Of a stretch of 64,000 nt of DNA, positions 48,421 through 60,270 are shown one piece after another; positions within the stretch are counted from its first letter, which is position 1; each line of letters starts with the position of its first letter. Below the pieces are notes generated by a model. That model saw only the letters and a program-made list of their open reading frames with translations. It was not told the DNA's origin and searched no databases. A program made the translations under genes and the position numbers. The DNA comes from Rhodamnia argentea. Taxonomy: Eukaryota; Streptophyta; Magnoliopsida; Myrtales; Myrtaceae. The DNA is taken from contig NC_063151.1 of the NCBI RefSeq assembly GCF_020921035.1, forward strand, positions 27,410,934-27,474,933. Reading direction: 5' to 3'.

Positions 48421-49289
48421 TGAACCGACCCGGAAACATGGATATGGGCTTTGTGTGCGGTTTGGGCCTCTTCATTCTATTTAAGAAGGGCATAAACAGG
48501 TTTTCAGGGATTTTATGCTTTAAATTAGGAGGAAATTTTCTGACCGAAAAAAAAAAAAAAGAAAGCAGTAAATTATTATTAACAACCTTTTATCATGGGC
48601 CTCACGATCCGAAGATCCATGAGGCTCCAAGGACTAAGCATCTGGGAGGTTCGAACTACACATTCTCATTGTGAATTTGGGCCCGGAAGTTCGACAATTA
48701 AATCAGGTAAAATTAGTCCAGCGGACTCTATGTGGCGGATATCTATACATGATGCTAGTTAGAATGAGATTCACATGTGTGACAATGTGGGTAACGATGA
48801 TTAATCGGTTACGTGCCACGTCATCACTATCGCATAGTGTATGAGTCGCATAGAATACTTTCCATCTATCTAAGCTCACATAGGCACATGTATTTATGTT
48901 CAGTTTGAATAGATTTGGCCTTATGATAGGGCTTAGGCATGATGTGTTTTTACCAAGGTCGCTTCACGTATTTGTCGATGACCGTGTTACATTTGTCTAC
49001 AAAAGAAGAAAATGACTTCATCAATTTTCCAAGAGCTGGGCGAATGTTGAGGGACTTTGGTAATGATGTCTTAGGGTGCATTTGGTTAGACTTTTGGGAA
49101 AAGCTTTTGGCTAAATGCAAATGATTTTAGCCTAAAGAGTTTTGGGAAAATGCAAGGTTGTTTGGTAACTGTAATTGAAAAGAGCTTTGAGGAAATGTAA
49201 GAGTATTTGGTAAACCTATATTTGAAAAGCCTTTTGGTGTGACCAAGACTTTTTCTTCCATTCTTGCATCATCAATAAGACTCATTTCA
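48421..49289. other. Intergenic, with a transposon-like end
   Basis: No gene recognised. The string agggtgcatttggttagact at 49072 followed by alternating aaaagctttt motifs resembles the terminus of a plant hAT-type MITE, but the partner end was not located. Confidence 0.4.
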
Positions 49290-49789
49290 ATTGAAAAGGA
49301 ATTTCGTTCATCGGGTGAAACTTTCTTTCTTAGCCTTCCAATAATAATCTGTGCCAGGAAACCTATTTCATTGATACACACTAGATTGGACTATCTCGAA
49401 AGTCTTAATTAAAGAAAAATAAAACAAATAATTACTACCGGCAACAAAACACAGAGGAAAAGAAGGCACTCATGCATTAGACGATCACCCATGATAAGCT
49501 CCCCTCCATACTTCCTTGCTTGTTGGCTTGCAACATAAAATTCGCTCACAAGAAGTTTCAGCATTTTGATTCGCTCATGACACAATTCAATAAAAACAAT
49601 CTGCCTCAATAGGAACTTCAAAGTTTCTTTTCTTTTTTTATTATTAATATTGAAATTAACACAATACACAGCATGAAGAGAAAAACATTAAAAACACATG
49701 TGGCTTGAGTTGAGATATCATCTCTTTCACCAAACTGTGTGTTTGCTGCATCCAAAGTCATATAATTAGATCTATGCTACAAACATTGT

Positions 49790-50225
49790 ATTATACCCCG
49801 ACAAATAAGGATCATCAAGTTTCCCACATAAATTCAATTTTTCAAGCCCAAAAGATAACTGTGCATACAACTCATTGAAGTACGATGAATTGCACCGACC
49901 AAAACGATCCGGCACATACCGCCTCGAAGAAAGACGGGCACGTGAGGGAAGTGACCTTCCGGGAGACTTTCGAGGCCAGCTCAATGTTGCTCATCTCTCA
50001 ATCTATCTAAATCGTTGTCGTGCTCGGGCGCCTCATCGTCCTTGTCTAGCTCGGGTGCGCTGGAGAAGTATATCGCGTACACTACGGTAGAGGGCCCCTT
50101 GGAACTAAGGCGAGAAAATCTAGTGGCAGCTTGGATAACACGTAATCGATACAATGGGAGGTTCTTTTGACGCCGGCAAGGTGAAGGCGCGTTAATGGCT
50201 ATCTTGATCCTCCATGCATTGCAAG
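49790..50225 (-). pseudogene. Decayed coding fragment of the array unit, copy A
   Basis: The minus-strand translation shows VVYAIYFSSAPELDKDDEAP, EHDNDLDRLRD, then after a frame break CRIVLVGAIHRT and YLLGLKN. The same protein is recognisable in the copies at 54521-54900 and 61845-62220. Frameshifts and stops break all three. The protein family is not recognised; the acidic middle (DEDDEAPEFDNDLDRLRD) and the hydrophobic YLLGLEN end are its most constant parts. Confidence 0.55.
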
Positions 50226-50248
50226 ATTTTTGCTGCAACATCGTGTAC

Positions 50249-50251
<3 letters not shown>

Positions 50252-50289
<38 letters not shown>
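50252..50289 (+). repeat. GA microsatellite of array unit A
   Basis: Nineteen GA copies at the same place in the unit as the run at 62250-62279. In the inverted copy the run has shrunk to a few interrupted pairs (51269-51285). Confidence 0.9.
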
Positions 50290-50293
<4 letters not shown>

Positions 50294-51343
50294 GAGAAAT
50301 GAAAGTTTAGAAGAAAAGGAGTTCAAAATCGTGTAATGGTAAGTAACCACACAACGGTTGCCACCATCACTAGCATTATACTAAGAAAGTAGCATGTAAC
50401 AACAAAGAGCAACAATGGTGTCTCTCTTTCAAATAAAAACAGAAAGAGAGAAGCTAATTATAAAGAAGAAGAAACTTCAGAAAATGATGGTTCGCACGAG
50501 ATCAACATTTGCTTTTGCTAATCGATGTTAAGCATGGAACCAACCCATTTTCCATGCATAAAGGCCACTTCATTCCCGACAAACAAGCAGTTCGAGCATT
50601 TAGAATTCGGGGAGTTTGAGGAGGATGAAGAAGATGCGACTTGACATGTTTATGGAACGATTTGATCATTCCTTGTATCGTTTATAAGTTAGGACGCACT
50701 AATTTTGATGTAAATCAACATAAATTTTCATTACACAAACACGAACGATAAAGTCTTATGAACTCTTACCTTGGGATATCCTCTAACAACGATTTTTACC
50801 CAATTTTCTTTAAACTAGAGAATGAAACAATTAATCTATACATTGAGACTAATGAATGCGTCCAACTCCTTGTTTTTTTTGGAGATTAAAGAAGAATGGA
50901 GCAAAAAAGATCACCCTTGCACCGACACTAGCGAACGCGTCCAGCTCATTGCTTTTTTGAAGGTTGAAGAAGAATGAAAGAGAGAAGAAGAAGAATGGAA
51001 TACGAGAGCGGGAAAGATCATCCTTACACCGAGACTAGCAAATGCGTCCAACTAGATTTTATTGAAATTAGTGCTACTGTTTCTTGCACTTTTGGTGATT
51101 TGCTGGTTTTTTATTTTCAACAAATGTCTTTGGAGGAAATGAAAATGATTAAGCAAAAATTAGATAGGAAATATCCCAACGTAGTGAGGATATATCTCCA
51201 CGAAAGAGATGAGTGGTTACTTACCACCACACGACTTTGAACTCATTTTTTTGTAAACTTTCATTTCTCTATTTCTATCTCTCAATGTATAAGATGTTGT
51301 TGCAAAAATCTTGCAATGCATGGCAGATCAAGACAACCATTAG

Positions 51344-54300
51344 TGTGACATCCAAAAATTTTCATACCCAATAAAAAAATTATTATTTAAGACGATTGCT
51401 TGCGATGTAATTGCCTAGCGCCTAAAGCATTAGAATTAAGCTGATAAGTTATCAACATATATAGTGGCAATGTATAACGATGGTATTTAAATTGTTGCCT
51501 CATTAATTGAAGAAAGAGATGATATGTTCTACAATTATATTTGGAGGTATTCAAGCTTTAAGGTCTGATTTGAGCTTTTATGAGGATTTGAGTTAACTTA
51601 TGATAATTTTCTGGATTTCTTAATACTCAGAACAAAAAATAATGTCCTTATTGATACACTAAAAATTTTAGTAACCTAACAACATATCTATTTTGCGATC
51701 GAGTATCTGAAATTTTTCATTTAATTGGCACGTTCACTTCACTCTCTCTCTTCAACATCTAAGACCAAGCTTTATTTGAGATTTTTAATGTGAATACTCA
51801 TGACATCATGAATTTTGACTTAAGTCGTTTACAACTATTAATGAATCATCGACTTACTTGGCTGTAGAAGAGAGGGCCATCTTTCTCTTCATCAAAATAT
51901 CTCCATATGACAAAATTCTATTGGACCATTTGTCCTCTAGCTATTCTATAGGGGCTATGTGAAGCTCAAAGATTGGGACACTTAGTATTTTAACCCAAGA
52001 TAATAATTACCTTTAACCATGGTTGAACCTTCCTCTCTCTTTCTTGGTAAAACTCTTGAAAACTTCTTCAAATTCATTTTCTTTGCATTGGTTGCATGAT
52101 TCAACTTTCAGATAGTTTCCATAAATAGAAGTTCCCACACCAATTACTACCATTCACAAACTTCCTTTTTCTACTTAAATTTTCAAGTCTTGTGAGTCAA
52201 GACAAGGCCCCACTTTCGTGATTTTAAAGTTTCAGTCTTAATCTTTGGATATCAACAAAGCAAACTATTGAATTTCACTACTTTTCATAAACGGGATTTG
52301 TCATTTTAACGACAATGATTGTAAATTCTCAATTCTTGCTCATTTTGTTTGAAGGTGACCCGAAACTTTAAGTTGTTGAGTCCTTATTCAAGATAAGTGA
52401 AATCTCTGGATACTAAGTTAGGTTGTTCTACTAAGTACCTTTGGATTTGGTTGTTTGATTTTTGTTGATCTTGCCTAAAATTTTTGAATAATTGTGAAGA
52501 GTTCTTAATTTGACTCATCGAATGTCGATTTGATTCATATTATGAGCTTTATATGTATATATGAAAGTGCATTTATGGGAGCGTCTAAATGAGTGTTTGA
52601 TGGATAAAACGCGAAAGAAAAGAAAAGAAAATAAAATAAAATAAAACAAATATATTATTTCTAGATCCAATAGTTTTAAATATATATGTTTTCTAAATCC
52701 ATTCGTTTTAAATGATTGTTGTAGAATTTTTGTTTTATCAAAAGCATTATCGTTGCATTTTAAAAAAGTAATCAGTAAAGGCATTTTACTTATTAAGCAT
52801 AGTTAATTTCATGTCAAGCAAAGCATGTATAAATGAGAGTTTTACACTTTAGTGATTAAAAAGTGAATTAATAATGTGATACATTGAAAGATTGATAATA
52901 TGATGTTGCGCATCTCATGTTAAATTATGTTCCTATGCCTTAAAGTTGCATGATAACTTAAACAACGAAAAGAAAAAGAAAAGAAAAATAAAATAATAAT
53001 AAAGAAAAGCCGTCATCCACATATTTGTGACAACGTTGCCCCGGGTGTTTGGAGACCCTGTATGTCAAGATGCTATGGAGTGAGAAGCCCCGTATGAAAG
53101 GATGCCCCATGGGGAGGAGGTTGCGAGATGCCGGGGAGTGCTCGGGATATTAAAAAGAAAAAGAAAGAAAGAAAAATGCATGTTCATAAGTATACCATTG
53201 TGCATGATGACAAGACACCAAATGATATTGATGCATTATAAGATTTTGACATTTGTATGCAATGTTGGGTGTGTTTATATGAAATAACTCTATCAAAGGT
53301 AAGGTGTTCGTTCATGCATCTATATAATGATATGAATATTTTTTTTTATAATTGTTTATAGGGTCAATACAATGGAAAACCCTAAACCGGTACACTAGTG
53401 ACAATTTTACCCCAAACTATTTTTTTTATCACGAAAAAATTTAAATCGGTACACTTGAGACAAATTTACTCCAAATTAGTATACCGGTGCCAAATTTACC
53501 CTCTGTTAGTTTTGGTTAAATTTAACAATCAAATTGCTAAGTTAGATGGCACATGACAGTTCATGGGTGTACCACTTTAGGGTTTTTACCCTCTGTTTGT
53601 CACAAGTGTATCAACTTAGAATTTTTTGTGGTATTAACTCAATTTAACAAATGGTAAATTTGTCACAAATGTACTGGTTTGAAATTTTTCGTTGTCAAAA
53701 AAATTAATTTGGGTTAAATTTGTCACTAGTGTACCAGTTTAGGGTTTTTTATTATCAAAAAAAAAGTTTGGAGTAAATTTATCACAAGTGTACCAGTTTG
53801 AGATTTTTCGTGGTTAAAAAAATAGTTTATGGTAAATTTGTTCTTGGTGTACCAGTTTGGAATTTTTTGTGCTATTAACCCTTGTTTATATCAAGGCGGG
53901 TGTGAAGGTGAACTCCTACTTTATGTACTAGAGATTTTATTTATTGAATTTTGGCTCATTCCTTATTTTACAGACATGTAAGATGGTCTTACCACCGCCA
54001 CCATTATTTGGAGCCCCAACGCGTAGAGAGTATGCATATGAAGATGTGGTGGTGCCTAACCTAATTTCTATATATGTTAAATGTAATGCTACGGTGTGGG
54101 CTGATGTGGGACTTGTTGAGTGGGTTCCCTATTGGTATATAGCTTGGTACACCTTTTCTAAGGATGTCTAGGTGGGACCGCTTGGAAGCTTCGATGGTCT
54201 TCCGGGATATGTCGCCGATGAGCTCTTGATTGGAGAAGTGCTTGACCCATACTAGATGCAGGCTTTTAGATCGATGGGGATGTAGTAAATGGAGATAGGA

Positions 54301-54520
54301 GATACTGAACATTTTGCTAGAAGTGTTGTCTTTTGTAGGTTGTACTAAAGTGGTATGGTGAATAAATAATGTTAATGGCTAATGATGCATATGTATGTTT
54401 TGATATGTTGTGATTATATTTTGATGGCTTCCGCACTATAAATAACAATAATAGTCTTATAATTAATAATAATAAGGATTAATAAGAATGCATAGCATCG
54501 TGATATTTTGTGACGTCATG
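51344..54520. mobile_element. LTR-like insertion 1 with ATTAG target duplication
   Basis: The insertion begins TGTGACATCC, a start common in plant Ty3-type LTRs, and is bounded by ATTAG on both sides (51339-51343 and 54521-54525). Removing it restores the host repeat (caaccattag/catgcc compares with caagatagccattaacgcgcc of unit A). It is 3177 bp, or 2647 bp without the nested MITE and its duplication. No gag, protease, reverse transcriptase or integrase segment was found, so it is probably a solo LTR or a non-autonomous relative. The right end (gacgtcatg) lacks the usual CA. Confidence 0.7.
53361..53881. mobile_element. 521-bp MULE-type MITE nested in LTR-like insertion 1
   Basis: A perfect 9-bp duplication, TTGTTTATA, flanks it (53352-53360 and 53882-53890). 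The ends are inverted: gggtcaata at the left and tattaaccc at the right, followed inward by aaaccctaaaccggtacac and its relatives. The interior is built of diverged copies of a roughly 65-70-bp motif (gtaccagtttggaattttt...ggtaaatttgtcac) in both orientations. A 9-bp duplication is the signature of Mutator-like elements. Non-coding. Confidence 0.85.
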
Positions 54521-54900
54521 ATTAGCATGCCACACCTCGCCAATGCTAAAAAAACCTCCCGCTACATCGGTTGCGTGTTACCCAAAGCGCCACAAGATTT
54601 CCTCGCCTTAGCTCTAGGGGGCCCTCCACCACAACGTATGCGGTATGCTAGTCCAGCGTGCCCAAGTTCGTCCTCGACCCCGACGAGGATGATGAGACGC
54701 CCGAGTTTGACAACGATTTGGACAGACCGAGAGACCGGAGCAACGGCGAGCTAGCCCTTGAATTCTGCTGCAATGTCTTTTCCCTCAAGTGCACGTCCCT
54801 CATCGAGGACTGCACGTGTCGGATCTCTTTAGTCGGCGCGATACATCGTACTCTAGTGAATCGTATTTGCGATTACCTTTTGGGCTTGAAAATTTGAATT
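54521..54900 (+). pseudogene. Decayed coding fragment of the array unit, inverted copy
   Basis: On the plus strand the most conserved frame reads KFVLDPDEDDETPEFDNDLD, RPRDRSNGELALEF, then CTSLIEDCTCRISLVGAIHR and ICDYLLGLKI, ending at 54897. It is the least damaged of the three copies over this part. The upstream portion (ATRFPRLSSRGP type) is frameshifted. The family is not recognised. Confidence 0.55.
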
Positions 54901-55189
54901 TATGTGGCAACTAAGGGTTTGCTAACAAAAAGCATGTACTAATAGTAATCAATTTTAAAAGCTAATAGATTGTCTTAAAAAATGAGTTACAACAATTGCT
55001 CGAAAACACGAATATTTCATTTATTTTCTAGAAAACATTTGTAAATTGGGGCTCGAAGAGAAAGAGGAAGAACAAAAGTGAGAGGGGAGAGGGAAAAGGT
55101 AACCGCAAGTATGAGACCCACTTCTGGTCTTACTAAGGATTCACTTTCTTTATCGATCTTTTTTATTATTGCTACGTACTCCTATCGTA

Positions 55190-55620
55190 CTCCATTTTTT
55201 TTTACTCTCTTTCATTCTTCAACCTCCAAAAAAGCAAGGAGTTGGACATGTTACCTAGTCTCAGTATAAGGATGATCTTTCTTGCTCCATTCTTCTTCAG
55301 CCTCCGAAAAAGTAAAGAGTTGGACGTGTTCGCTAGTCTCGGTGCAAGGACAATCTTTCTTGCACCATTCTTCTTCAATCTCCGAAAAAACAAAGAGTTG
55401 GACGCGTTCGCTAGTCTCAGTGTAAGGACGATCTTTCTTACTCTTGTGCTCCATTATTCTTCTTCTTTCTTCCATTCTTTTTCAACACCCGAAAAAGTAA
55501 TGAGTTAGATGCGTTCGCTAGTCTCAGTGTAAGAACGATCTTTTATGCTCTCATGTTCCATTCTTCTTATTATTCTTTTTCTCTCTTTCATTCTTCTTCA
55601 ATTTTCAGAAGTTACATAAT
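55190..55620 (-). repeat. 78/107-bp minisatellite, inverted array
   Basis: The phase marker gtctc (then ggtgtaaggacgatctttct on the plus strand) recurs at 55258, 55336, 55414 and 55521, which gives periods of 78, 78 and 107 bp. The 29-bp difference is an inserted GAAGAAGAATGGA-type segment. Units differ by about 5-15 per cent by eye. Confidence 0.9.
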
Positions 55621-56645
55621 TTTGCGGGACAACATTAGATAGCGAAGAAAAGAAGTTCACTAACCGCTGCTAGAGGCGCTCCCTCCTTGATACCGGCAAC
55701 CTATAATGCACCAACAATGGCAACTATCAAATGCGTTCTCGGGGCATATTTTTTCAAGCTGGATGCCATATAACTAAAAGACAATTTGAAGCAAATATAT
55801 CAATAAAAGGATATATGGCATATCAATTCAAAGAAACGAAGAGAGTGGAGATGACATGACATGACAAGCTTATGGAGCAATTTGACCATTTCTTGTATCA
55901 TTCATAAGTTAAAACATCCTAATTTTGCTGTAAATCAACATAAATTTTTGTTACACAAACGATCAAGTCTTACGACTCTTACCTTGAGATATCTTTCAAC
56001 AACTAATTTTACCCATTTTTCTTTAAATTAGAGAATGAAACAATCGATACTGAGACTAACGAATATATTTAACTCATTATTTTTTCAGAGGTTGAAGAAG
56101 CATGGAGTAGGAAAGATTGTCCTTACAATGAGACTAGTGAACGCATTCAACTCCTTGCTTTTTTGAAGGTTAATGAAAAATGGAAGAGAGAAGAAGGAGA
56201 ATGGAGCACGAGAGCGGGATAGAGCGTCCTTACACCGAGACAAGCAAACGCGTTCAACTACATTTCGTTGAAATTATTGCTAGTGTTTCTTGCACTTTTG
56301 GTGATGTTCTGATTTTTTTATTTTCAGCAAATGTCTTTGGAGGAAATGAAAGTAATTAAGCAAAAATTGAACAGGAAATATCCCAACGTAATGAGGATAT
56401 ATCTCCTTAAAAGAGATGAGTGAGTTTTTTCTTCATTTTGTAGAATTGATATGCCATATATCATTTTATTGATATTTTTGCATCAAACTGTCTTCTAGTT
56501 ATATGGCATCCAGTTTGAAAAAATGTGTCTGAAAACGTAATTCAATAGTTGCCATTGTTGATGCATTTCACATTATCGGTATTAAGGAGCGCCTCCAACA
56601 ACGGTTAGTCATCTTCTTTTCTTCACTATCCGATGTTGTCCTGAA

Positions 56646-57135
56646 AAATTATATAGCATCCGGAGGTTGAAGAAGAATGGAAAAGAGAAGAAGAATAATG
56701 GAGCATGAGAGCACAAAAGATATGACATCCTGATTTTCTCGCCTAATTAATTAAAAGCGGTAACGATAGTAAAGTCAAATTACTTGACTTAGAATTGACC
56801 AATGTCATGTAATTATTAAGAATCAGTAACACGTGCTTAATTTCTTGGGTGAGAAATAATAGGTAATCATCGTACGAAGCGGACACCCTAAAATTATATA
56901 GCACCTGAAGGTTGAAGAAAAATGGAAAATATAAGAAGAATAATGGAGCATGAGAGCAGGAAAGATGTAACATCCTGATTTTCTCACCTAATTAATTAAA
57001 GACGATAACGATATTAGAGTCAAATTACTTGACTTAGAATTGACAAATGTCATGTAATTATTAAAAATTGGTAATGCGTGCTTAATTTCTTGAGTGAGAA
57101 ATAATAGGTAACCATCGTACGAAGCAGACACCCTA
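56646..57135 (+). repeat. 245-bp tandem duplication across an insertion junction
   Basis: Segments 56646-56890 and 56891-57135 are tandem copies (catcctgattttct at 56726 and 56971). Each holds about 72 bp of host minisatellite and about 170 bp of the LTR-like element's first end. The copies meet at a short AAAA-type homology (accctaaaa). Confidence 0.85.
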
Positions 57136-59661
57136 AAATGTTACTTAGCCAATTGAGTACGACTATGGTATAAATTAGATATTGGTTACTACTAAATTAA
57201 TTATATCAAGAAGATATTCAAGGACTATAGTATAAATTTAACTTCTAAATTAAATTATCGAGAGCATAATATATGATATTAGAATTAATCTGGTATTCTA
57301 ATTAATTATATGATAATGAAGTTAATATTATAAGCTAATAAAAAATGCTAATTAATTATAGACAAAATTATAGTCTAATTTAAGGTTTAACGTGCATAAT
57401 GTACATAATTAAGATAATGGGGGTAAAATGGACATTTTAACCATGCATATGGCCAAAAATTTCATTCAAAAATGTGCCCAAAAATGCACTAAGTAACCTT
57501 TTGAATTACCCCAAAACTACTATTCATGCCAACCACTTACGCCAATGAGATTTTATGATAAAATGAAACTTTTGCTCGATAATTATTCATTTATTCCCTT
57601 TTGACTTTACACCCCTTGGTCGAAAATTTCACTCCCTCTCTCGCTCTCTTGATCTCAAGTTTTCATCTCACACAAAACTTTCTCAAGAAGTTGCAAAAGT
57701 TAAAGTTGTTCTTGATAATTAAGGCAAGTACAAGATCTTTTTATTACATTCATGTGGTTTAATATTGTTAGACCTTGAATTATATAAGGCATGCCATGAC
57801 AATGGTTCTATATGTGACAAATTTGATGATAATGTGGAAGAAATTCAGTTATGTAAGTAGTATGTAGAAGCTGTCATGAATTTGAGTGTAATTTGAAATT
57901 CGACTTTTTCTATTTTTACACAATCTTTTATGAGCTTCAAATGATCAAGACCAAAGTATGAAATATGAAGTTAACATCCTAAACTATAATAAATATCAAT
58001 TTTAAAATTTTTAGAGTTCATTTGGTCAGCCAAAAGGCCTTACTTACTCATGATTCTAGTTTGTGCTTAACTTGAGACTATTCCGATATTCTGTTTTAAC
58101 TATTTTTATACCATCTTTTGTGAGCTTTAAACGATTAAAGTCAAAACATAAAAGTTAATCATAATATCCTAAACTACAATATATATTAAATTGACAATTT
58201 TTTAAGCACATAAGATCAGCCTTCTTATTTCATACTTTCATAGATTTGCATGTGCCATTCTGAGTCTGATCTAATCTTTGGTACTATTTATTTTTGTATT
58301 TCTTTCTGTGGACTCCTAATTCCTTAGCATAAATCATGAAAATTGAAGCTAACATCTAAAACTATAACATATATTAATTTGAGAATTTTTGAAACATTTT
58401 AAGTTGTTACTACGACCATTTCTTTAGGTAACTTTATTTAGTGCCTTAGACTAGGATTTTGTATTACTCTCATGAATTATTGTGATTTATATAAAAAGAT
58501 ATAAACTTCACTTTGATCATGAAAATTGTAGGGAAGGGTCCTACCTATAACATGCTAAAATTTGGTAATTTTTTAAGTTGATTTACTTGGGTAAAAGTGA
58601 AAATTTTGATCAGTGTGTAAATCTATTTTTGAGAGTAAGTCACGAAATTTAAACAAAATCCCACTGATGAAACTATTATTCTGTGGAAGTTTGAAATTTT
58701 ATGAATGTAATTAGTGATTGAACCATAATTAACAATGGGGTCTAAATCTGTCCTGATTTCAGAGTTGGGTTGAGTTACTTTGTTGCATGAAAAAATATTC
58801 CTATAATCAACGAGTCGTGATAATTTGATTGAATTGCATGTAGAATGGTTATGTAACATATCATATATTGACATGTGTGCATTGATCTTAGAGTTAAAAT
58901 GATGCAAAGAAATTTTCAATGGATAGAGTTTCGATATAGCCCTAGGTGTTTGGAAAGCTCCTTATGTGTGATCGGGAAGTCTCGGGAGTTGAGATGCCTA
59001 AGTATGGAAGACTTGTTAGTGTCATTACGCGGATATCGGAGAAGAGTCCATGAGTCTTTGCAAGAGAAACTGTGAAATGTGAGCTGAAACATGATTTAAA
59101 GATGAATTATCTACAAATTCGTGAGTGCATAGTATATTCATCTTATGTGAATTTCATTCCTAATGCGAATGCCTACTTAATTGATGTGCCCCTTCCGAAT
59201 GACGATTACAAGAATAAAATATTATGTGTCGAGTTAATAAATAAAAAGAAAGAATATTATTCAACGCAACCCATTGGAAAGTATATTTTGAATAAAATGG
59301 CATCGGATAACATTTGAATCATATTTTGTGATATCTAGATGTTTTATTTATTGGATTATGGATCGCTCTAGTTGTTATTTCCCGACCTTTAGTAATATGA
59401 CAACTACCCCCGCTACTCCGATAGCCTATGTAGCACGGATATGCCTCCGATCGAAAATTTTTAGGGTTGGACACGTGCCGGACACTACTAGATAAGCTTG
59501 GACACGCGGTCAACGTGTGTTCGAGCTTCAACACGCGATCAACTGAACCGACACGCGTATCGCCTCACCTACGGAGCTTGCAGAGGACTTGCGTGTCCGT
59601 TTGGACAACGACAATACCGCAAATTTGCCTCGTGTCTCCTCACCCCACCCGAGTCGCCTCA

Positions 59662-59811
59662 CCTAAGGAGCTTGCGGAGGAGGATGGCGGACATGGCACG
59701 GAGCTTAACGTGGGGGCAGTTGTGGAGGAGGTGGGCGAGCTTGAGGAAAAGGGCATCAAGGTCAGTCTGCTTGGTGAGGTTGAAGAGGGACTCGGCCGGA
59801 GATCGGTGGTC
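59662..59811 (-). pseudogene. Captured importin-5 (karyopherin beta-3) exon fragment
   Basis: The minus strand reads RSPAESLFNLTKQTDLDALF, then LKLAHLLHNC, PHVKLRAMSAILLRKLLR, and stops at TGA 59659-59661. It closely matches the N-terminal HEAT-repeat region of plant importin-5-type nuclear import receptors, which has the pattern AExLFNLxKQxxPDxLxLKL followed by AxxLLRKLL. Only about 48 codons are kept, with no start and a premature stop, so it cannot make a receptor. It lies in antisense relative to the longest open frame of the element (59467-59847), which I take as a shadow. Confidence 0.8.
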
Positions 59812-60245
59812 GGATCATCGCGAGTTGTGCTGTACCTATTGGAATGAAAAGAAAAATATGGGGTAGGGGCTAAGAAGAAAAGTAGAGTGAGGGATTAGGG
59901 TTTCGAAGTAGGAAATTTCTAATTTTTTTTTTTTGCATATAAAAAAAGTAAAAGTATGGGTGGGGCCAAGGTCCATCTAACTGCGCCTGGGACCTGGGTG
60001 GGATTAGGTTTTGAAGTGGGAGAAGTCTATTTTAGTATTTTTTTTTTCTCATTTTTATTTTATTTTTCTTTGAGAGAATAAAAAAGAAAAACATATATAA
60101 AAATGATAATTGTATTCTTTTATTTTAGGATTTATTTATTTATAGAATCATAAGAATGATAATTTATCATGTATAAATAAAATTGTAAATAAATGTGTCC
60201 CAATGTGTCGAAATTCTCTATTTTTTTAAGAAATAACGTATTGGA

Positions 60246-60270
60246 GTGTCGTGTCGTGTCGTGTCGTGTC
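60246..60270 (+). repeat. GTGTC pentanucleotide repeat, five copies
   Basis: Five perfect GTGTC units next to the right terminus of the Pack-MULE candidate, with partial copies continuing to 60290. Confidence 0.9.

Larger units (their letters stand above)
49290..51211 (+). repeat. Tandem array unit A (direct orientation)
   Basis: This segment aligns over its length with 61320-63208. Landmarks in order are gaaactttctttct, aaagtcttaattaaag, aacaaaacacagagga, atatcatctctttcacc, the decayed coding fragment, the GA microsatellite, gtaagtaacca, caacccattttccatgcata, gacatgtttatgga, minisatellite units, and ttattttcaacaaatgtctttggagg. It stops abruptly after gaaagagatgag at 51211, where the sequence continues with an inverted copy. 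Confidence 0.85.
51212..55850 (-). repeat. Inverted block of the tandem array
   Basis: Read on the minus strand, this block follows the unit order: aattgatatgccatatatcc, minisatellite, the tail with aaaaaagatcgataaagaaag and aaccgcaag-type complement, then the coding fragment, then gtaagtaacca. The edges match unit positions equivalent to about 63211 (at 55850) and 62339 (at 51212). It lacks the roughly 540-bp 'head' segment (equivalent to 61303-61840). It is interrupted by the insertion at 51344-54520. Confidence 0.8.

Noticed and set aside
59467..59866. Two plus-strand frames of 122-126 codons in the Pack-MULE candidate
   Set aside because: They run antisense to the importin-5 fragment and have no similarity of their own that I can see.
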